Shown here: positions 1-10,139 of the stretch, piece by piece
How the letters are laid out: the number at the start of each line of letters is the position of its first letter
Position numbering within the stretch: position 1 is the stretch's first letter
Source of the DNA: Candidatus Midichloria sp.
GTDB taxonomy: Bacteria; Pseudomonadota; Alphaproteobacteria; Rickettsiales; Midichloriaceae
DNA length: 64,000 nt
Direction: 5' to 3'
Assembly (NCBI GenBank): GCA_030060845.1
Contig: CP094379.1
Location: forward strand, 193,737 to 257,736
The notes under the pieces: model-generated
The model's input: the letters and a program-made list of their open reading frames with translations, nothing else
Databases searched by the model: none
Told to the model about the DNA's origin: nothing
Translations under genes and position numbers: made by a program

Positions 1-1616
1 TTAATAATCTTGCTAAAAATTTAGAAGAAGAGTCGTTAGAAGGTAATATCGGTCTTGGTCATACAAGATGGGTAACGCATGGGGCTTCTAAAATAGAAAA
101 TACGCATCCTATTGTGACTAAAAATAGTGCAGTAGTTCATAATGGTATTATAGAAAATTATCAGGAATTAAAAAATGATTTAATGAAAGCTGGATATAAA
201 TTTCACGGCGATACTGATACCGAGGTTATACCAAATATCATTGACTTTTTTCAAAATAATGGTGCAACTCTGATAGAAGCGGTATTACTTTGTGCTAGCA
301 AGTTAAAGGGCGCATTTGCAATTGGTTTATTATCAAAAAGTAACCCTGACCTTATTATAGCAATTAAACAAGGGTCGCCACTCGTTATAGGCCTTGATGA
401 AGAAAAAAAAGCTTGTTACTTAGCTTCAGATGCATCTTCAATTTCTGAATTTTGCCGAGAAGTGACCTATCTAGAAGATGGACAGATAGGGATTTTGGAG
501 AATAACCAGTATAAGATTATCGATTTTGATGGGCAAGAAGTTGCTATAAAAAAAGAAAAAGTGGGCAATGAGAAATCTTCTGATTTAAGCGGTTTTTCTA
601 GTTTTATGCTTAAAGAAATATACAAACAGCCTAAAATCATAAAGGGCATAATTGCAAAGTATGATGAGCAAGTTAATCAAGTTGATTTTTCTGAAGTTAA
701 TCACATTAAAATAATTGCTTGTGGTACATCAATGTGCGCTGGACACATTGCAAAGCTATGGCTTGAGGAAAAGTATAATATAAATACTTCGGTTGAAATC
801 GCTTCAGAGTTTAACACCAAAAAAAATCCGATTATTAATAAAGGGGAGGTATTCTTCTTTATTTCTCAATCTGGTGAAACCGCGGATACACTAGCTTCAT
901 TAAAATTAGTAAAAGAGCATGCTGGATACACAATTGGCATTATTAATAATGCGCACAGTACCATGGCAAAATTAGTGGATAAATTGATTTTGATCAAGGC
1001 AGGAATTGAAATTGCTGTTGCTGCTACTAAGACCTTTTTAGCCCAAGTAGCAACTTTTGCTTTTATAAGTGGAATGGAGATTGGAGATTTAAAACAATCA
1101 ATAAAACTGATTCAGCAAGTTTTAAAAAAAGATAAAAAGATTTATAAGATAGTAAAAGATGTTTTAGTCAATGCACAAAAGGTAATATTTATTGGCCGAG
1201 CCATAAGTTACCCTATTGCTTTGGAGGGGGCGCTTAAAATGAAAGAGTTAGCATATATACCAGCAGAAGGAATTGCAGCTGGAGAATTAAAACATGGATC
1301 TATCGCCCTAATTGATGAAAAAACGCCAGTTGTAGTTATTGCGCCTGAAGATAGTAGTTTTAGTAAGATAGTTTCTAATATTAATGAGATTAAAGCTCGC
1401 AGTGGAAAAATTATTTTAATTGCCTGTAAAAAATCAATAGAGCAACTGAGACATTTGTGTGATTATGCTATAGAAGTACCAAATTATTGTTCTGAAGTTA
1501 CGATACCTTTTATTTATACGCCGGTTTTACAATTAATTGCTCATCATACAGCTTTGTTAAAAGGTAATGATGTTGATAAACCACGGAATTTAGCTAAATC
1601 TGTGACTGTTGAATAA
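1..1616 (+). CDS. glmS: Glutamine--fructose-6-phosphate aminotransferase, 5' end outside the window
   Basis: Makes glucosamine-6-phosphate from fructose-6-phosphate and glutamine, the first step towards UDP-GlcNAc for peptidoglycan and LPS. The frame is open from base 3 to the stop at 1614-1616, so about 538 of the usual ~600 residues are visible. The end of the glutaminase domain is seen (GHTRWVTHG, HNGIIENY, DTDTEVIP), followed by two SIS sugar-isomerase domains (CGTSMCAGHIAKLW; SQSGETADT; then ALEGALKMKELAYIPAEG). The C-terminus NLAKSVTVE is typical of the family. The catalytic N-terminal Cys lies upstream of the window. The ATG-like start at 114 is a GTG inside the domain and is not the real start. 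No frameshift is seen, so the gene is probably functional. Confidence 0.96.
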   Translation, partial: NNLAKNLEEESLEGNIGLGHTRWVTHGASKIENTHPIVTKNSAVVHNGIIENYQELKNDLMKAGYKFHGDTDTEVIPNIIDFFQNNGATLIEAVLLCASKLKGAFAIGLLSKSNPDLIIAIKQGSPLVIGLDEEKKACYLASDASSISEFCREVTYLEDGQIGILENNQYKIIDFDGQEVAIKKEKVGNEKSSDLSGFSSFMLKEIYKQPKIIKGIIAKYDEQVNQVDFSEVNHIKIIACGTSMCAGHIAKLWLEEKYNINTSVEIASEFNTKKNPIINKGEVFFFISQSGETADTLASLKLVKEHAGYTIGIINNAHSTMAKLVDKLILIKAGIEIAVAATKTFLAQVATFAFISGMEIGDLKQSIKLIQQVLKKDKKIYKIVKDVLVNAQKVIFIGRAISYPIALEGALKMKELAYIPAEGIAAGELKHGSIALIDEKTPVVVIAPEDSSFSKIVSNINEIKARSGKIILIACKKSIEQLRHLCDYAIEVPNYCSEVTIPFIYTPVLQLIAHHTALLKGNDVDKPRNLAKSVTVE

Positions 1617-1862
1617 TTTAAATAGTTGCACTGCTGCAATTATTGCAGATAAGAACCCTGAAACTTGTGTGAAGGTTATGCCAATACGCCATTTCAAGGC
1701 TTCAACTCTGGCAGTATTCAACTTAGATTTAATTCTTACAAAATGATGTTTTATTAAGTCGTCCAATTTTCTTAAAATTACTAATTTCACTAGCAACGCT
1801 TATTGCATACTTTATAGTTACTCCATATTTGAGTAATCTATTTGCAATTGCTTCAGAATTAA
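1590..1862 (-). pseudogene. Remnant of a CCDC90/DUF1640-like coiled-coil protein
   Basis: On the minus strand a C-terminal stretch reads RVEALKWRIGITFTQVSG followed by a hydrophobic tail, resembling the end of DUF1640 (CCDC90-like) proteins, where a coiled coil leads into a C-terminal membrane segment. Upstream, in another frame, is SEAIANRLLKYGVTIKYA, which fits the family's N-terminal region. The two parts are in different frames, so this is a frameshifted fragment of about 90 codons. Its 3' end runs 27 bases into glmS on the opposite strand. The family assignment rests on pattern resemblance only. Confidence 0.4.
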
Positions 1863-2071
1863 AATCTCAGTCTATATTGTTTCATAAGAGTACTATTATA
1901 ACTATTACTGTCTATGATTAAGTTAGAGTACCAAGAAGCCTATTTTGAATATGAAATTCGAGAGATACTTGATTTTTCTTTATGCTAACCTCATAAACTA
2001 AGAGCTTCAATTGCAATTTTATTTTCCATATCTTTTTAGTTTTTAATTGAAGGAGTGTAATCTCTTTTACT

Positions 2072-2328
2072 TCAGAGACCATATTCTTTGGGACAATCTC
2101 CCCCCCCAGGATACTGATATGCTTAGTATCTTCAGCACCACACAAAAACAACTTATAATGACTAATTTCTAGGGCCTCACTCAAATGGGTGTCGTATGCT
2201 TTTCTATTATTGCTAATATCTCTTTGTTAAACAGATCTTCTGATATTTAATATAGACGATCTGACATTTCTTTCCTTTTTAGATGATAATATATCACAAT
2301 CCTTTCTTGGTTCAACCTAGTTGTTAAC
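2072..2328 (-). mobile_element. IS5-type transposase remnant, N-terminal end
   Basis: One of at least nine related fragments in the window. Read on the minus strand it begins at the element end (gttaac...ggttgaaccaagaaagg), then the conserved leader and a start MSDRLY, a region corresponding to KISHYK, and the PGGD(C/I)PKEYG block that precedes a GLW motif in other copies. Several stops and frameshifts are present, including an expanded C-run (cccccccc) at 2100-2107. Homology stops near 2072; the 150 bases to the left (1918-2071) continue as an open minus-strand reading of unknown origin. It abuts a truncated radC fragment at its outer end. Confidence 0.75.
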
Positions 2329-2334
2329 ACTTAC

Positions 2335-2590
2335 TGGAACTGCATAACCAACACCAGGAACCGCTTGAAGATAAACTAGATCAGCGAAAATCACTCCAAT
2401 TAATGAGCCAAACTTATTAAGTAGAGTTTTCGCTAAAGCTTTAGTATCCCTCCTCACTATTGCATTGAACAGTGTCATTTCCAGTATTTCATAATCTGGG
2501 TAAAGTTCTATTGGGAGATTTGAAGAATTTCTCCTTTAGTCTACTTCTGTGGCTAGTCATATTGAAAGACTCTGCTCCTTATCCATTGTT
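2335..2590 (-). pseudogene. radC: radC N-terminal fragment
   Basis: RadC/UPF0758 (JAB-domain) proteins start with a helix-hairpin-helix region. On the minus strand this segment reads SHRSRLKEKF, then after a frameshift PIELYPDYEILEMTLFNAIV followed by RRDTKALAKTLLNKFGS and LQAVPGVG. These match the RadC opening H-x-RLRE, the DYELLELLLF block, the RRDTKPLAK block and the AVPGVG hairpin. The C-terminal JAB/MPN metal-binding domain is missing; the fragment ends exactly where the IS5-type remnant begins (2328). It is a truncated, frameshifted pseudogene. Confidence 0.75.
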
Positions 2591-2598
2591 TAAAGATA

Positions 2599-4134
2599 TT
2601 ATAAAGGCAAATTACTATGCTTTTTCCAAGAAGTATGTGCACTCTTAGTTTCAAGCACTGCAAATGCCTGACAAATCTTCCACCTTGTATTGTAAGGTCT
2701 TATTATATCGTCAATATAGCCTCTTGAAGCTGCTGCAAACGGCGAAGCAAATTTATTTTCATATTCTGAAATTAAAGCCTCTTTTTGCTTATCAGATACT
2801 TTGGAATTTTTATAAAGTATTGATGCAGCACCTTTAGCTCCCATAACTGCAATTTCAGTGGCTGGCCAAGCGAAATTTATGTCACCAGATAAATGCTTTG
2901 AACTCATTACTATATAAGCTCCCCCATATGCCTTACGTACTATAATACTAACTTTTGGTACTGTAGCTTCTGCATATGTATAAAGCAACTTTGCACCATG
3001 CACTATGATACCATTATGTTCCTGGGAAGTGCCAGGTAAAAATCCTGGAACATCTATCAGCGTTAATAATGGAATATTGAAAGCATCGCAGAACCTGACA
3101 AAACGAGCAGCTTTTATCGAAGCATTTATATCAAGACAACCTGCTAATTGTGTTGGTTGATTAGCGACTATACCTACTGTTCTGCCCTCAAAACGAGCAA
3201 AGCCAACCAATATATTTTTTGCAAAATTAGGTTTAATTTCAAAAAAATCACCTTCATCAACAATTTTTTCTATTAACTGCCGCATATCATAAGGTCTAGT
3301 AGAATTTTCTGGCACTAAAGTCTCTAATGACATCTCAACTCTATCAGCAGGATCAAGAGTATGCCTAACTGCTGCTGGCGCCTTATTTGAAGAAGGGAAA
3401 AAGTCTACTAATTTGCGAATATTTTGCAAACATTCAACGTCATTTGCAAAAGAACCATCGCATACACCGCTTTTGCTAGTATGGATGGTAGCACCGCCAA
3501 GTTTTTCATGAGTAATTTCTTCATGAGTGACTGTATAAACAACATCAGGGCCAGTAACATACATATAAGATGTATTTTGTACCATAAAAGTAAAATCGGT
3601 TAAAGCCGGTGAATAAACAGCACCTCCAGCACAGGGCCCCATTATAACTGAAATTTGTGGTATAACTCCTGATGCATTAACATTCCTTTGAAAAATCTCA
3701 CCATATCCTGCAAGAGAGTCAACACCTTCTTGGATTCTAGCTCCACCTGAGTCATTTATACCAATTATTGGTACCCCTAATTTAAGAGCCATGTCTTGAA
3801 TCTTTTGTATTTTTTTAGCATGCACTTCACCAAGAGATCCACCCATTACAGTAAAGTCTTGACTATAAACACAAATCAAGCGACCATTAATAGTACCGTA
3901 GCCAGTTACCACACCATCACTTGGTATAATATTATCTTGCATACCAAAATTAGTGCATCGATGCTCAGCAAATGCATCAATTTCATTAAAAGAATCTGGA
4001 TCTAATAAAACATCTAATCTCTCACGAGCAGTTAATTTACCCTGGTCATGTTGCTTATCTATGCGCTGTTGCCCACCACCCATTCTACTAGCCTTTTTAA
4101 GGCTTTCTAATTTTGCATTTATTTTTAATAACAT
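2599..4134 (-). CDS. pccB: Propionyl-CoA carboxylase beta chain (carboxyltransferase)
   Basis: Transfers CO2 from carboxybiotin to propionyl-CoA, giving methylmalonyl-CoA. The protein has 511 residues, the usual length. It shows the N-terminal block [11 protein letters not shown]...[10 protein letters not shown], the acyl-CoA carboxyltransferase core with [20 protein letters not shown] and [16 protein letters not shown], and the C-terminal carboxyltransferase domain with VDVPGFLPG-like ([18 protein letters not shown]) and [10 protein letters not shown] motifs. The start [10 protein letters not shown] at 4134 precedes the conserved region suitably. The biotin-carrying alpha chain is not in the window. 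It is intact, unlike its neighbours on both sides. Related acetyl-CoA or methylcrotonyl-CoA carboxylase beta chains are less likely. Confidence 0.93.
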   Translation of the reverse strand: MLLKINAKLESLKKASRMGGGQQRIDKQHDQGKLTARERLDVLLDPDSFNEIDAFAEHRCTNFGMQDNIIPSDGVVTGYGTINGRLICVYSQDFTVMGGSLGEVHAKKIQKIQDMALKLGVPIIGINDSGGARIQEGVDSLAGYGEIFQRNVNASGVIPQISVIMGPCAGGAVYSPALTDFTFMVQNTSYMYVTGPDVVYTVTHEEITHEKLGGATIHTSKSGVCDGSFANDVECLQNIRKLVDFFPSSNKAPAAVRHTLDPADRVEMSLETLVPENSTRPYDMRQLIEKIVDEGDFFEIKPNFAKNILVGFARFEGRTVGIVANQPTQLAGCLDINASIKAARFVRFCDAFNIPLLTLIDVPGFLPGTSQEHNGIIVHGAKLLYTYAEATVPKVSIIVRKAYGGAYIVMSSKHLSGDINFAWPATEIAVMGAKGAASILYKNSKVSDKQKEALISEYENKFASPFAAASRGYIDDIIRPYNTRWKICQAFAVLETKSAHTSWKKHSNLPL

Positions 4135-4383
4135 ATTTTATTTACAAAACTGGATTTGGTAATGTTTTTAACTGAAAAACTTTATAATGACAATAATTAT
4201 CTGCTCTACCTATAAATTATTGGCTTTTGATATTAGCATATTAAAGGACAATTCATTAATTTCAGTAAATTATTATTAACTTACTGAGATGATTTATTGC
4301 ATTAAGCTGCATTGCATGTCAAAACGTTGACTCGTTACAACCGTAACTTGTTGTAATTTGTAATTATACGATAATTTAACGGA

Positions 4384-5212
4384 ATGATAGCTATGGAATC
4401 CTCACAAAATCAGTTATTAAAAATTGGCTTAGATAAGATCAGAGAAGAAATTTATAACAAAGACCTGTTAAATACTGATTTAAATCAATGGTTGTACTAC
4501 GCTGTAGTTACAAATCATAAAGAAATGGTAGAATTTTTAATAAACCAAAGAGCTAGTATTAATCACATAGAGCAGCAAGATTCTATGTTGCATTGTGCTA
4601 TTAGAAAGGATTTTTGATTTAGCAGAACTTTTTATAAATAAAGGGACAAATATCAATGTAAAAGGTTTCAATGGAGATTTACCAATTCACTATGGCATCT
4701 ATTCAGGAAATAATGCTTTTACTATGTTTCTGATTCAAAATGGTGCTCCAATTAATATTGGAGATGATTTTAAGTGTAACACCTTTGCATTATGCATGTT
4801 TATATGGAGATTCTGTGATTATTAAATTTCTTATTAAAAATGGAGCCAATGTTACCGCAAAAGATAACTATAATAAATCTGTATTTTTTTACGCAATTAG
4901 CAGTAATAATTTTGAGGCAATTGAAATTTTAATAAATAATAATGCAGATATTAACGCTCATAATAATGAAGGAAAAACTCCTTTCCATTATGCTTGTATA
5001 TATAGCAATATAGAAATGATGCAATTTCTCATAGATAGAGGTGCTTATATAAATATCATAGACAAAAAAATTCAACCCCTTCACATTACGTTTGTTATAA
5101 TAGGAATATAAAAAAGGTTAAGTTTTTAATAAAAAATAATGCTGATACAAATATTGAAAATTATGAGGGCTATCTACCACTTGATTATTGTCCTGACCTT
5201 GTTTCTGAGTAG
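4384..5212 (+). pseudogene. Ankyrin-repeat protein gene, frameshifted
   Basis: Reassembling three or four frames gives one protein of about 270 residues made mostly of ankyrin repeats (for example GDLPIHYGIYSGNNAFTMFL, TPLHYACLYGDSVIIKFL, KTPFHYACIYSNIEMMQFL, and a last repeat ending in LPLDYCPDLVSE). Breaks occur near 4612, near 4775 and near 5075, each beside short A or T runs. The reading starts MESSQNQLLKIGL at 4393 or at the ATG at 4384. Ankyrin proteins are common secreted host-interaction proteins in Rickettsiales. A terminator follows at 5238. Either a recent pseudogene or, less likely, a gene with sequence errors. Confidence 0.82.
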
Positions 5213-5237
5213 TTATAGATTCAACAGGAGTATGAAT

Positions 5238-5264
5238 AAAAAGCCTTAGTAATTGAGGCTTTTT
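5238..5264 (+). terminator. Rho-independent terminator after the ankyrin gene
   Basis: A 9-bp stem (AAAAAGCCT / AGGCTTTTT) with a 9-base loop followed by more T/A-rich sequence lies 26 bases after the ankyrin stop. The symmetry means it could also work on the minus strand. Confidence 0.7.
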
Positions 5265-5334
5265 ATTAAGCAAGATTAGTTTTGACAATTTCATTGACTT
5301 TTTATTACATTGGTTATAGGAAGCGTACATGAGT

Positions 5335-5410
5335 GGGGCCATAGCACAGTTGGTAGCGCATTTGAATGGCATTCAAAAGGTCGGGGGTTCAACTCCCCCT
5401 GGCTCCACCA
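5335..5410 (+). tRNA. tRNA-Ala(GGC)
   Basis: Full cloverleaf: acceptor GGGGCCA pairs with TGGCTCC (one G-T), D arm GCAC...GCGC, anticodon stem TTTGA/TCAAA around loop ATGGCAT with anticodon GGC, T arm GGGGG-TTCAACT-CCCCC, and an encoded CCA end. The sequence immediately downstream is the start of a degraded conjugative element. Confidence 0.95.
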
Positions 5411-5424
5411 CTTAAACTAAGGCT

Positions 5425-5545
5425 TTCCTCAATTTCTGCCTTCTCTTGCAAATTTCGTATGCTGCTTATAGGCTCATCACATTTTTAAAATGGTATCTTA
5501 ATTACTCTATTACCTTGGTTAAATCTGATGTTTAAGTTGAAGTCT
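5425..5545 (-). repeat. Diverged repeat block downstream of tRNA-Ala, second copy next to tRNA-Pro
   Basis: On the minus strand this block reads tcagatttaaccaaggtaat, then attaagataccatttt, then cctataagcagcata. A clearly related block lies at 42183-42290 beside tRNA-Pro. Over about 95 bases most positions match. One reading frame gives NIRFNQGNRVIKIPF here and SIRFKRGNKAIKIPF in the other copy, so it looks like the 3' end of a coding sequence that runs towards the tRNA. The orientation relative to the tRNA is the same in both places. Confidence 0.7.
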
Positions 5546-5546
5546 T

Positions 5547-6752
5547 ATGCACACTATATGCTGCTCACATTTTACTCCTGATTGTATAATCTATGATGAC
5601 AGTAATAAAAATCCAATCATATTCTATAATTTTGTTGGTAATTTTGTTCCCCTTGAATGGGGTCATCTTTCATTTCATAATGGTAAAATCTTAAGCAAAA
5701 CTGCAAGACAGCTTTTGTCTCTTATAGTCTTTCGCTTGCAGATCTATTACAATAATAGTATCGATGAACTGCAGGAAACCTATCATTTCTTTTAGGAATC
5801 TCTAGGTGTTTGTCAAGAACGTGTTAAACAGTGCCTGCTTGAGCTAAAGAAGAGCGGCTTTATTGACCTTTATAAAGCAACAGTAGTCAAATATGGCATT
5901 AAATGTCGTAATACTCTTTGTATTAGATTTACCAAAAACTTCCACCTGGTGAAAATGAAAAAATTTTTCATCAACTTCAAAAAATTTGGGGTGAACCCAA
6001 AAAAGTTTTAAGTCAACCCTTGACCATAAGAAGGTGTTGTTAAACTATATAGCTAAAGCCTTAAGCAATGAGTTGCGTAAAACTACTAAAGCCAATAGCA
6101 GTACGTTTTAGTTTAAGTATAGCAATTTGAACAAAAATAAAGAACAATATCTAGATAAGATAGAACATAGTACTAATACTAGCAAGAAATCTCAGCTTAA
6201 GCGTAAAATCATTAGTGTTTTTGATTCTGACACTGCTTATGAATTATTAAGCTCTTGTTCCTTTATTGGAGTAGTAGATAATCAATATCAAATAAAAATG
6301 CTTAAAGGCATTTTACTCTCAGAGTATGTATAAGATAAAATACTATGGCAAGTACAAATTATTTATGGAAGAAAAATTAAGCAGTTACAAATCATACAAT
6401 TTGCTGAGCTTCAGGTTAATCAGCATAATACTCAAGATGAAAAACAAGATTATTTATTGCAGCTACGTAAGCAATTAAATCCTAATTCAGTATGGTACAG
6501 AGTGAGGAAATTTCTTGTTGAACGCTACAATAAATACATTAATTTTAGTGTATCAAGTAAATTAGTGGTGGGTAGAAAAAAATGTGATTAATAAGAAAAT
6601 AATGCTTAATCAACATCAGCTTTTAACGATTATTATGTTAGAAATCTTTATATGCAAGATTTAGAGGAAGCTGTTGGGGCACAAGGTTTTACCTTTGAGT
6701 TGATTAAGTTTGCAGATAATTAAGGCTTTGATTTAGGTAGAAAACACCCTTA
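5547..6752 (+). pseudogene. DnaA-like / winged-helix replication protein of a RAGE-type element, decayed
   Basis: The first part reads PLEWGHLSFHNGKILSKTAR and then ELQETYHFF, a stop, and ESLGVCQERVKQCLLELKKS, a winged-helix-like region. A later part (about 6360-6560) reads QLNPNSVWYRVRKFLVERYN with further pieces to about 6750 (YVRNLYMQDLEEAVGAQGFT). Together these resemble the DnaA-N-domain replication-like proteins carried by rickettsial integrative elements; this is from memory of the family, not a search. There are at least five stops or frame changes, so it is a pseudogene, and it may be two genes. It lies next to tRNA-Ala and to decayed tra genes. Confidence 0.55.
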
Positions 6753-6764
6753 GTTATTTGCTTA

Positions 6765-7497
6765 TTAGTAATTGGTTATGATTAGCTCATCAGACATTTT
6801 ATTATGCTCAGGCATGTAATATTTAACTTTGATGGTATTAATATTAAAATTTTTATATAAGTTTCTAATAAAAAGAGTATCACTATTAGAAATCATCATT
6901 TTAACACCTTTACTATCTAATTCTTTAACAAAATCTTGCACTCTAATTTGTTCATTTTCATCAAAGGATAATCTAGTATAAAACTTCTCACCTGATTTAT
7001 GATAAATCTATAGCGAAAATGGATGTACTAGCTAAAAGGCTGCTACATTTTTTCAATCTAGAAGGTAATATCAGATTTATTATAATTCCTGCCAGAAAAA
7101 GTTTGAGCTGGTTTTCCATTAATGTTAATGCAGTAAATGCCTTTAAATGAATATCTGTTGAGATAGATAAACCTTGCAGTAATCTTAAGCAGATCATTAC
7201 TATCATTGTCGCTTCTAATCTGATAATAATGTTCTTTAGAATGTTTTTCTTTATGGAAGTCTAATAATTTACTAACCTCATCTGGATTCTTCTTTATTAC
7301 GTTATAACTGGTAACTAGTTCTAGGTTAATATTAGATAGAAAACATTGTTTAAATTCATCTCTTACATGAAAAAAATAAGGCATCACCCCCAAGAAATGG
7401 CTCATAGTAGTTATTAAGTTTGGAAAGAATAAATCTAACTAATTGATCAACAAATTGCAAAAACAGTTGTGCCTTGTTTAAGTTATTCACTGACATG
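6765..7497 (-). pseudogene. dam: DNA adenine methylase (Dam, D12 class), decayed
   Basis: Dam enzymes methylate N6 of adenine in GATC. Minus-strand pieces in several frames reconstruct the family: YYEPFLGGDALFFF, RDEFKQCFLSNINLELVTSY, KARFIYLNRYSFKGIY-like (ITARFIYLNRYSFKGIYCIN), LKKCSSLLASTSIF, and the C-terminal KGVKMMISNSDTLFIRNLY ending in ELIITNY. The catalytic DPPY block expected after SIFAID is missing, with the reading resuming at YHKSGEKFYTRLSF. Frame changes occur near 7020 and 7400. A loss-of-function remnant, probably part of the mobile island. Confidence 0.8.
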
Positions 7498-8298
7498 AGA
7501 TTATTGTTAAATATCTATACTATAGATTATGGCATAAAATAGGAGTAAATGCCAGAAAATGCTGTAATTTAAAAGGTTCTCAGCGATTTTATAACATAAT
7601 TATACTACTTTTGCTTTATATGTAATGGATAAAGAATTATGGTGCTTCCCATTATACAACACATTAAGCTGATTGTTGCAAGCTCTGCTACTATATAGTC
7701 ACTTAGGCAGGTGAGAATTATAGCAACTATTACTGAAACGATAAATGATCTGGAATTTGTCCTAAATTTTAAAAATCTAGCAGTCAGAAGAATAACTATA
7801 ATTGGCTCCCAGAAATTACTAGATAACCAAAATAATTCCATGATTCCTTTTCTACATAGAGATAAAATGATAATAGAATAGCTATTATGAAAGTAAAGAC
7901 TCTAACAGCAATTAAGGCTCATTTTTCAGTAAGAGATATTTAGTTTCTTGATAATGTCGTGCACTATAAGTACGTTTGTGGTATTTAAAAAGGAATCCTG
8001 TAGACATTATTATTGCCAGTAATCCAGCAATAACTATTCCTTTTATGCCAACACCCAAATAAATTGGCAATGAAATATATAACCCCTCATAAGATTGATA
8101 TCTGGTGCTTTAGCTCTAATAAAAACCCTGTTAGACAAGTCATAATTGCAAAAAATAACCAAATACTGTCCTTGTTGAGGTCAAGAGTTAACATCTCTTT
8201 AGGTAGGACATTTCATTACATATTCATAATCCACAATGTCTCGGTATGCCAAAGAAGCAACCAAGGGTATGGCAACTATGTATAATTATGTTTTCATT
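7498..8298 (-). other. Degenerate stretch with membrane-protein-like fragments
   Basis: No intact gene is recognised. On the minus strand, 7605-7841 encodes a 78-residue hydrophobic reading (ELFWLSSNFWEPIIVILLTA and further membrane-like segments). Near 7900-8100 another reads LPIYLGVGIKGIVIAGLLA and FLFKYHKRTYSARHYQETKY. Small membrane proteins are expected in F-type conjugation clusters (TraL, TraE, TraX), but none can be assigned safely. Stops are frequent, so it is probably decayed. Confidence 0.35.
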
Positions 8299-9009
8299 TT
8301 ATTTAGAGTAGCTAAATAAGCAATATTCTCTATGTCTGTGTTTATTCTTGTTCTCTCCACATGAACGAATAACATTATATTGTTTTTTAAAAAATAACTT
8401 GTTACCACTATCTAAGCATATGCGTTTTATTTCATGATATTCACTTTCTTCAACAACCTGTTCTGACTTTTCATTTACTACTTGCCAATATTCACCTTTT
8501 TCTTTAAATCTCTTGATTTTATCACGGTACTTATGAGCAAAAACATATCTGTCCAATTGAACTAAGTCTTTATCCCATACTTCAGTTAATTCTTCTTCTC
8601 TTTGAGAAGAAACACATTAATCCAATATGATCAAACCAACATTTAACTTGCCAGCAATTGCTGTTCTTACCTTTGCCATTATTACTGGATTATTATGTAT
8701 ATGCATACTATATATTGTTTTGCGACTATCTCAATGTCTTTTCTTTCTCCAAAAAACAGGATAAAGCCAGTGATGGTAATTATTAATTTTCTTTAACTTA
8801 CCTTGTTGCAGTAATTGTTCTTCTAGACCGTTGTTTAAAACTTCTCCACCTTTCTTGGTTAAATCTCGACTATTCATGTTACTTAATTGGTAATATTTGC
8901 ATCTTTGTCAAATATTACTTTATTGCCACATTGATCATGGTTGCCAAGATTAATAGTATTCTGATATTGCTTAGTCTGATTATAACTATCCTCCATTGTG
9001 CTAAAGTGA
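8299..9009 (-). pseudogene. traN-like conjugation gene remnant
   Basis: In F-type conjugation clusters traN follows trbC, and this segment follows the trbC remnant on the same strand. Readable pieces are NLGNHDQCGNKVIF, MNSRDLTKKGGEVLNNGLEE and an 85-residue open end at 8299-8556 containing EIKRICLDSGNKLFFKKQYN and then a Cys-Gly-Glu. TraN proteins are Cys-rich and have repeated blocks of the form R-x-C...R...CW, which this faintly resembles. Several stops interrupt it. The assignment depends mostly on position. Confidence 0.35.
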
Positions 9010-9454
9010 GCACTATTTGTTCCTTTTGCATTATTTGCAGAGCATCATTTATGCTATATGGCCAGTTAGCTTTTTTATTGATCCTTGGTTATTGTCTGTT
9101 ACTATGGCTGGTACAGAACTAATTTAATATTTTTCAAATAGATTAGAATCAATATAAAAATTAATACCAAGTTTAATAGCAAGTGCATCAGTTTTAGCTT
9201 TAATTTCAAGAAATAAATTATTTTTGAAACCTTGCATTACTAATACTGCTCCTACTTTTTCTTGCTTCAGTAAAGTAACTCTCTAATGCTGAATCTGGCA
9301 TTGAGAATGAAACAAAAATATATATCTGCCTATCTCTTAATTCTCCTTGTTGTGCCAAGATATTCTTGCTACTTAAGAGACTTAAGAGTAGTAAAATTGC
9401 TAAAATTATTGTCTTTATTTTAAAACACATACTTTTAATATTTTGTAATATCAA
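9010..9454 (-). pseudogene. trbC: trbC, F-type conjugative pilus assembly protein, decayed
   Basis: TrbC is a periplasmic thioredoxin-fold protein of F-type conjugation. A signal peptide-like start (KTIILAILLLLSLLSS) is followed by RQIYIFVSFSMPDSALESYF, a hallmark TrbC block. After a frameshift comes GAVLVMQGFKNNLFLEIKAK and INFYIDSNLFEKY, then a stop, then VPAIVTDNNQGSIKKLTGHI and NDALQIMQ, matching the VPTFV...GNV end of the family. At least two frameshifts and one stop are present. It sits directly downstream of the traU remnant, in the canonical order traU-trbC-traN. Confidence 0.82.
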
Positions 9455-9462
9455 AAGAGGCC

Positions 9463-9930
9463 ACTACCTTTTCTCCAAATCAAATAACCAAAATCCTCAC
9501 CTTTAATTGGGAATTCTCTGCCAAATTGCCAGGTAGTTTCAGTCTCACCAATCTTTCTACAAGAATGAACTTTCTGGTATATGGTAGGTTATCTGCAGTT
9601 TATATTGGCTCTTCTTAATGATGAGCACTGGATATTTACCGCATAATCCTTCGCTTCCTATATAACCACAAAGTAATAATTCTCTATGTTAATTTGGCCA
9701 TAAATTTAGTCACCCTTAATGCAGAAGCCCCAATTTCTCTGTTATGATGAGCAGTAGTACCTGTAAATAGGTAAATAGATCCTGACATAAACTGTACACT
9801 AAAACAGCGCGTCATTAGAAAGATTACCAAAACTATTGATGAGAAAATCGTTGCTCCTTGATTCCTAGTTTATAATCATGGTGATTATTCGTTAGCTGGC
9901 TTTGAAACTAAGCTGATTTCGCACAGCTCA
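9463..9930 (-). pseudogene. traU: traU, F-type conjugation protein, decayed
   Basis: The C-terminal half of TraU can be rebuilt from several frames on the minus strand: SFGNLSNDALF, MSGSIYLFTGTT, GASALRVTKFMAKL, RELLLCGYIGSEGLCGKYP, IIKKSQYKLQITYHIPES and the end REFPIKGEDFGYLIWRKGSG. These follow the TraU order in which the KMHR-like block, the LC-x-YP block, KSQYR and the ending FPFKGEDFAYMIWRKR occur. At least three frame changes are present. No N-terminal half was identified. This anchors the island as an F-type type IV secretion remnant. Confidence 0.78.
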
Positions 9931-9935
9931 ATTCT

Positions 9936-10139
9936 TTAATATACCTGATGCTTTTTTCTGTAGTAATTATTTATCCTATAATCTATGAGTATCCTCTTTA
10001 GCTTTAGCCATTCCGATAATTTTTCTAGGATCATGCTCCCAAAGCAAATTAACTTTATTAGAGTAGAATAAGTTTTTACTGAATGCTTTTGGTAATATAC
10101 AATCATTATACACATCTTGAATGTTAAATACGCTAGCAT
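9936..10139 (-). pseudogene. Unidentified coding remnant upstream of traU
   Basis: A minus-strand frame reads SVFNIQDVYNDCILPKAFSK, then LFYSNKVNLLWEHDPRKIIG and MAKAKEDTHRL before a stop. It looks like real coding sequence of the conjugation island but is not recognised; an alternative frame is open for 67 codons. TraW or the N-terminal part of a tra protein are possibilities only by position. Confidence 0.3.

Noticed and set aside
7605-7841. 78-codon hydrophobic frame as an intact conjugation membrane protein
   Set aside because: Its neighbours are decayed and it matches no family that could be named with confidence.
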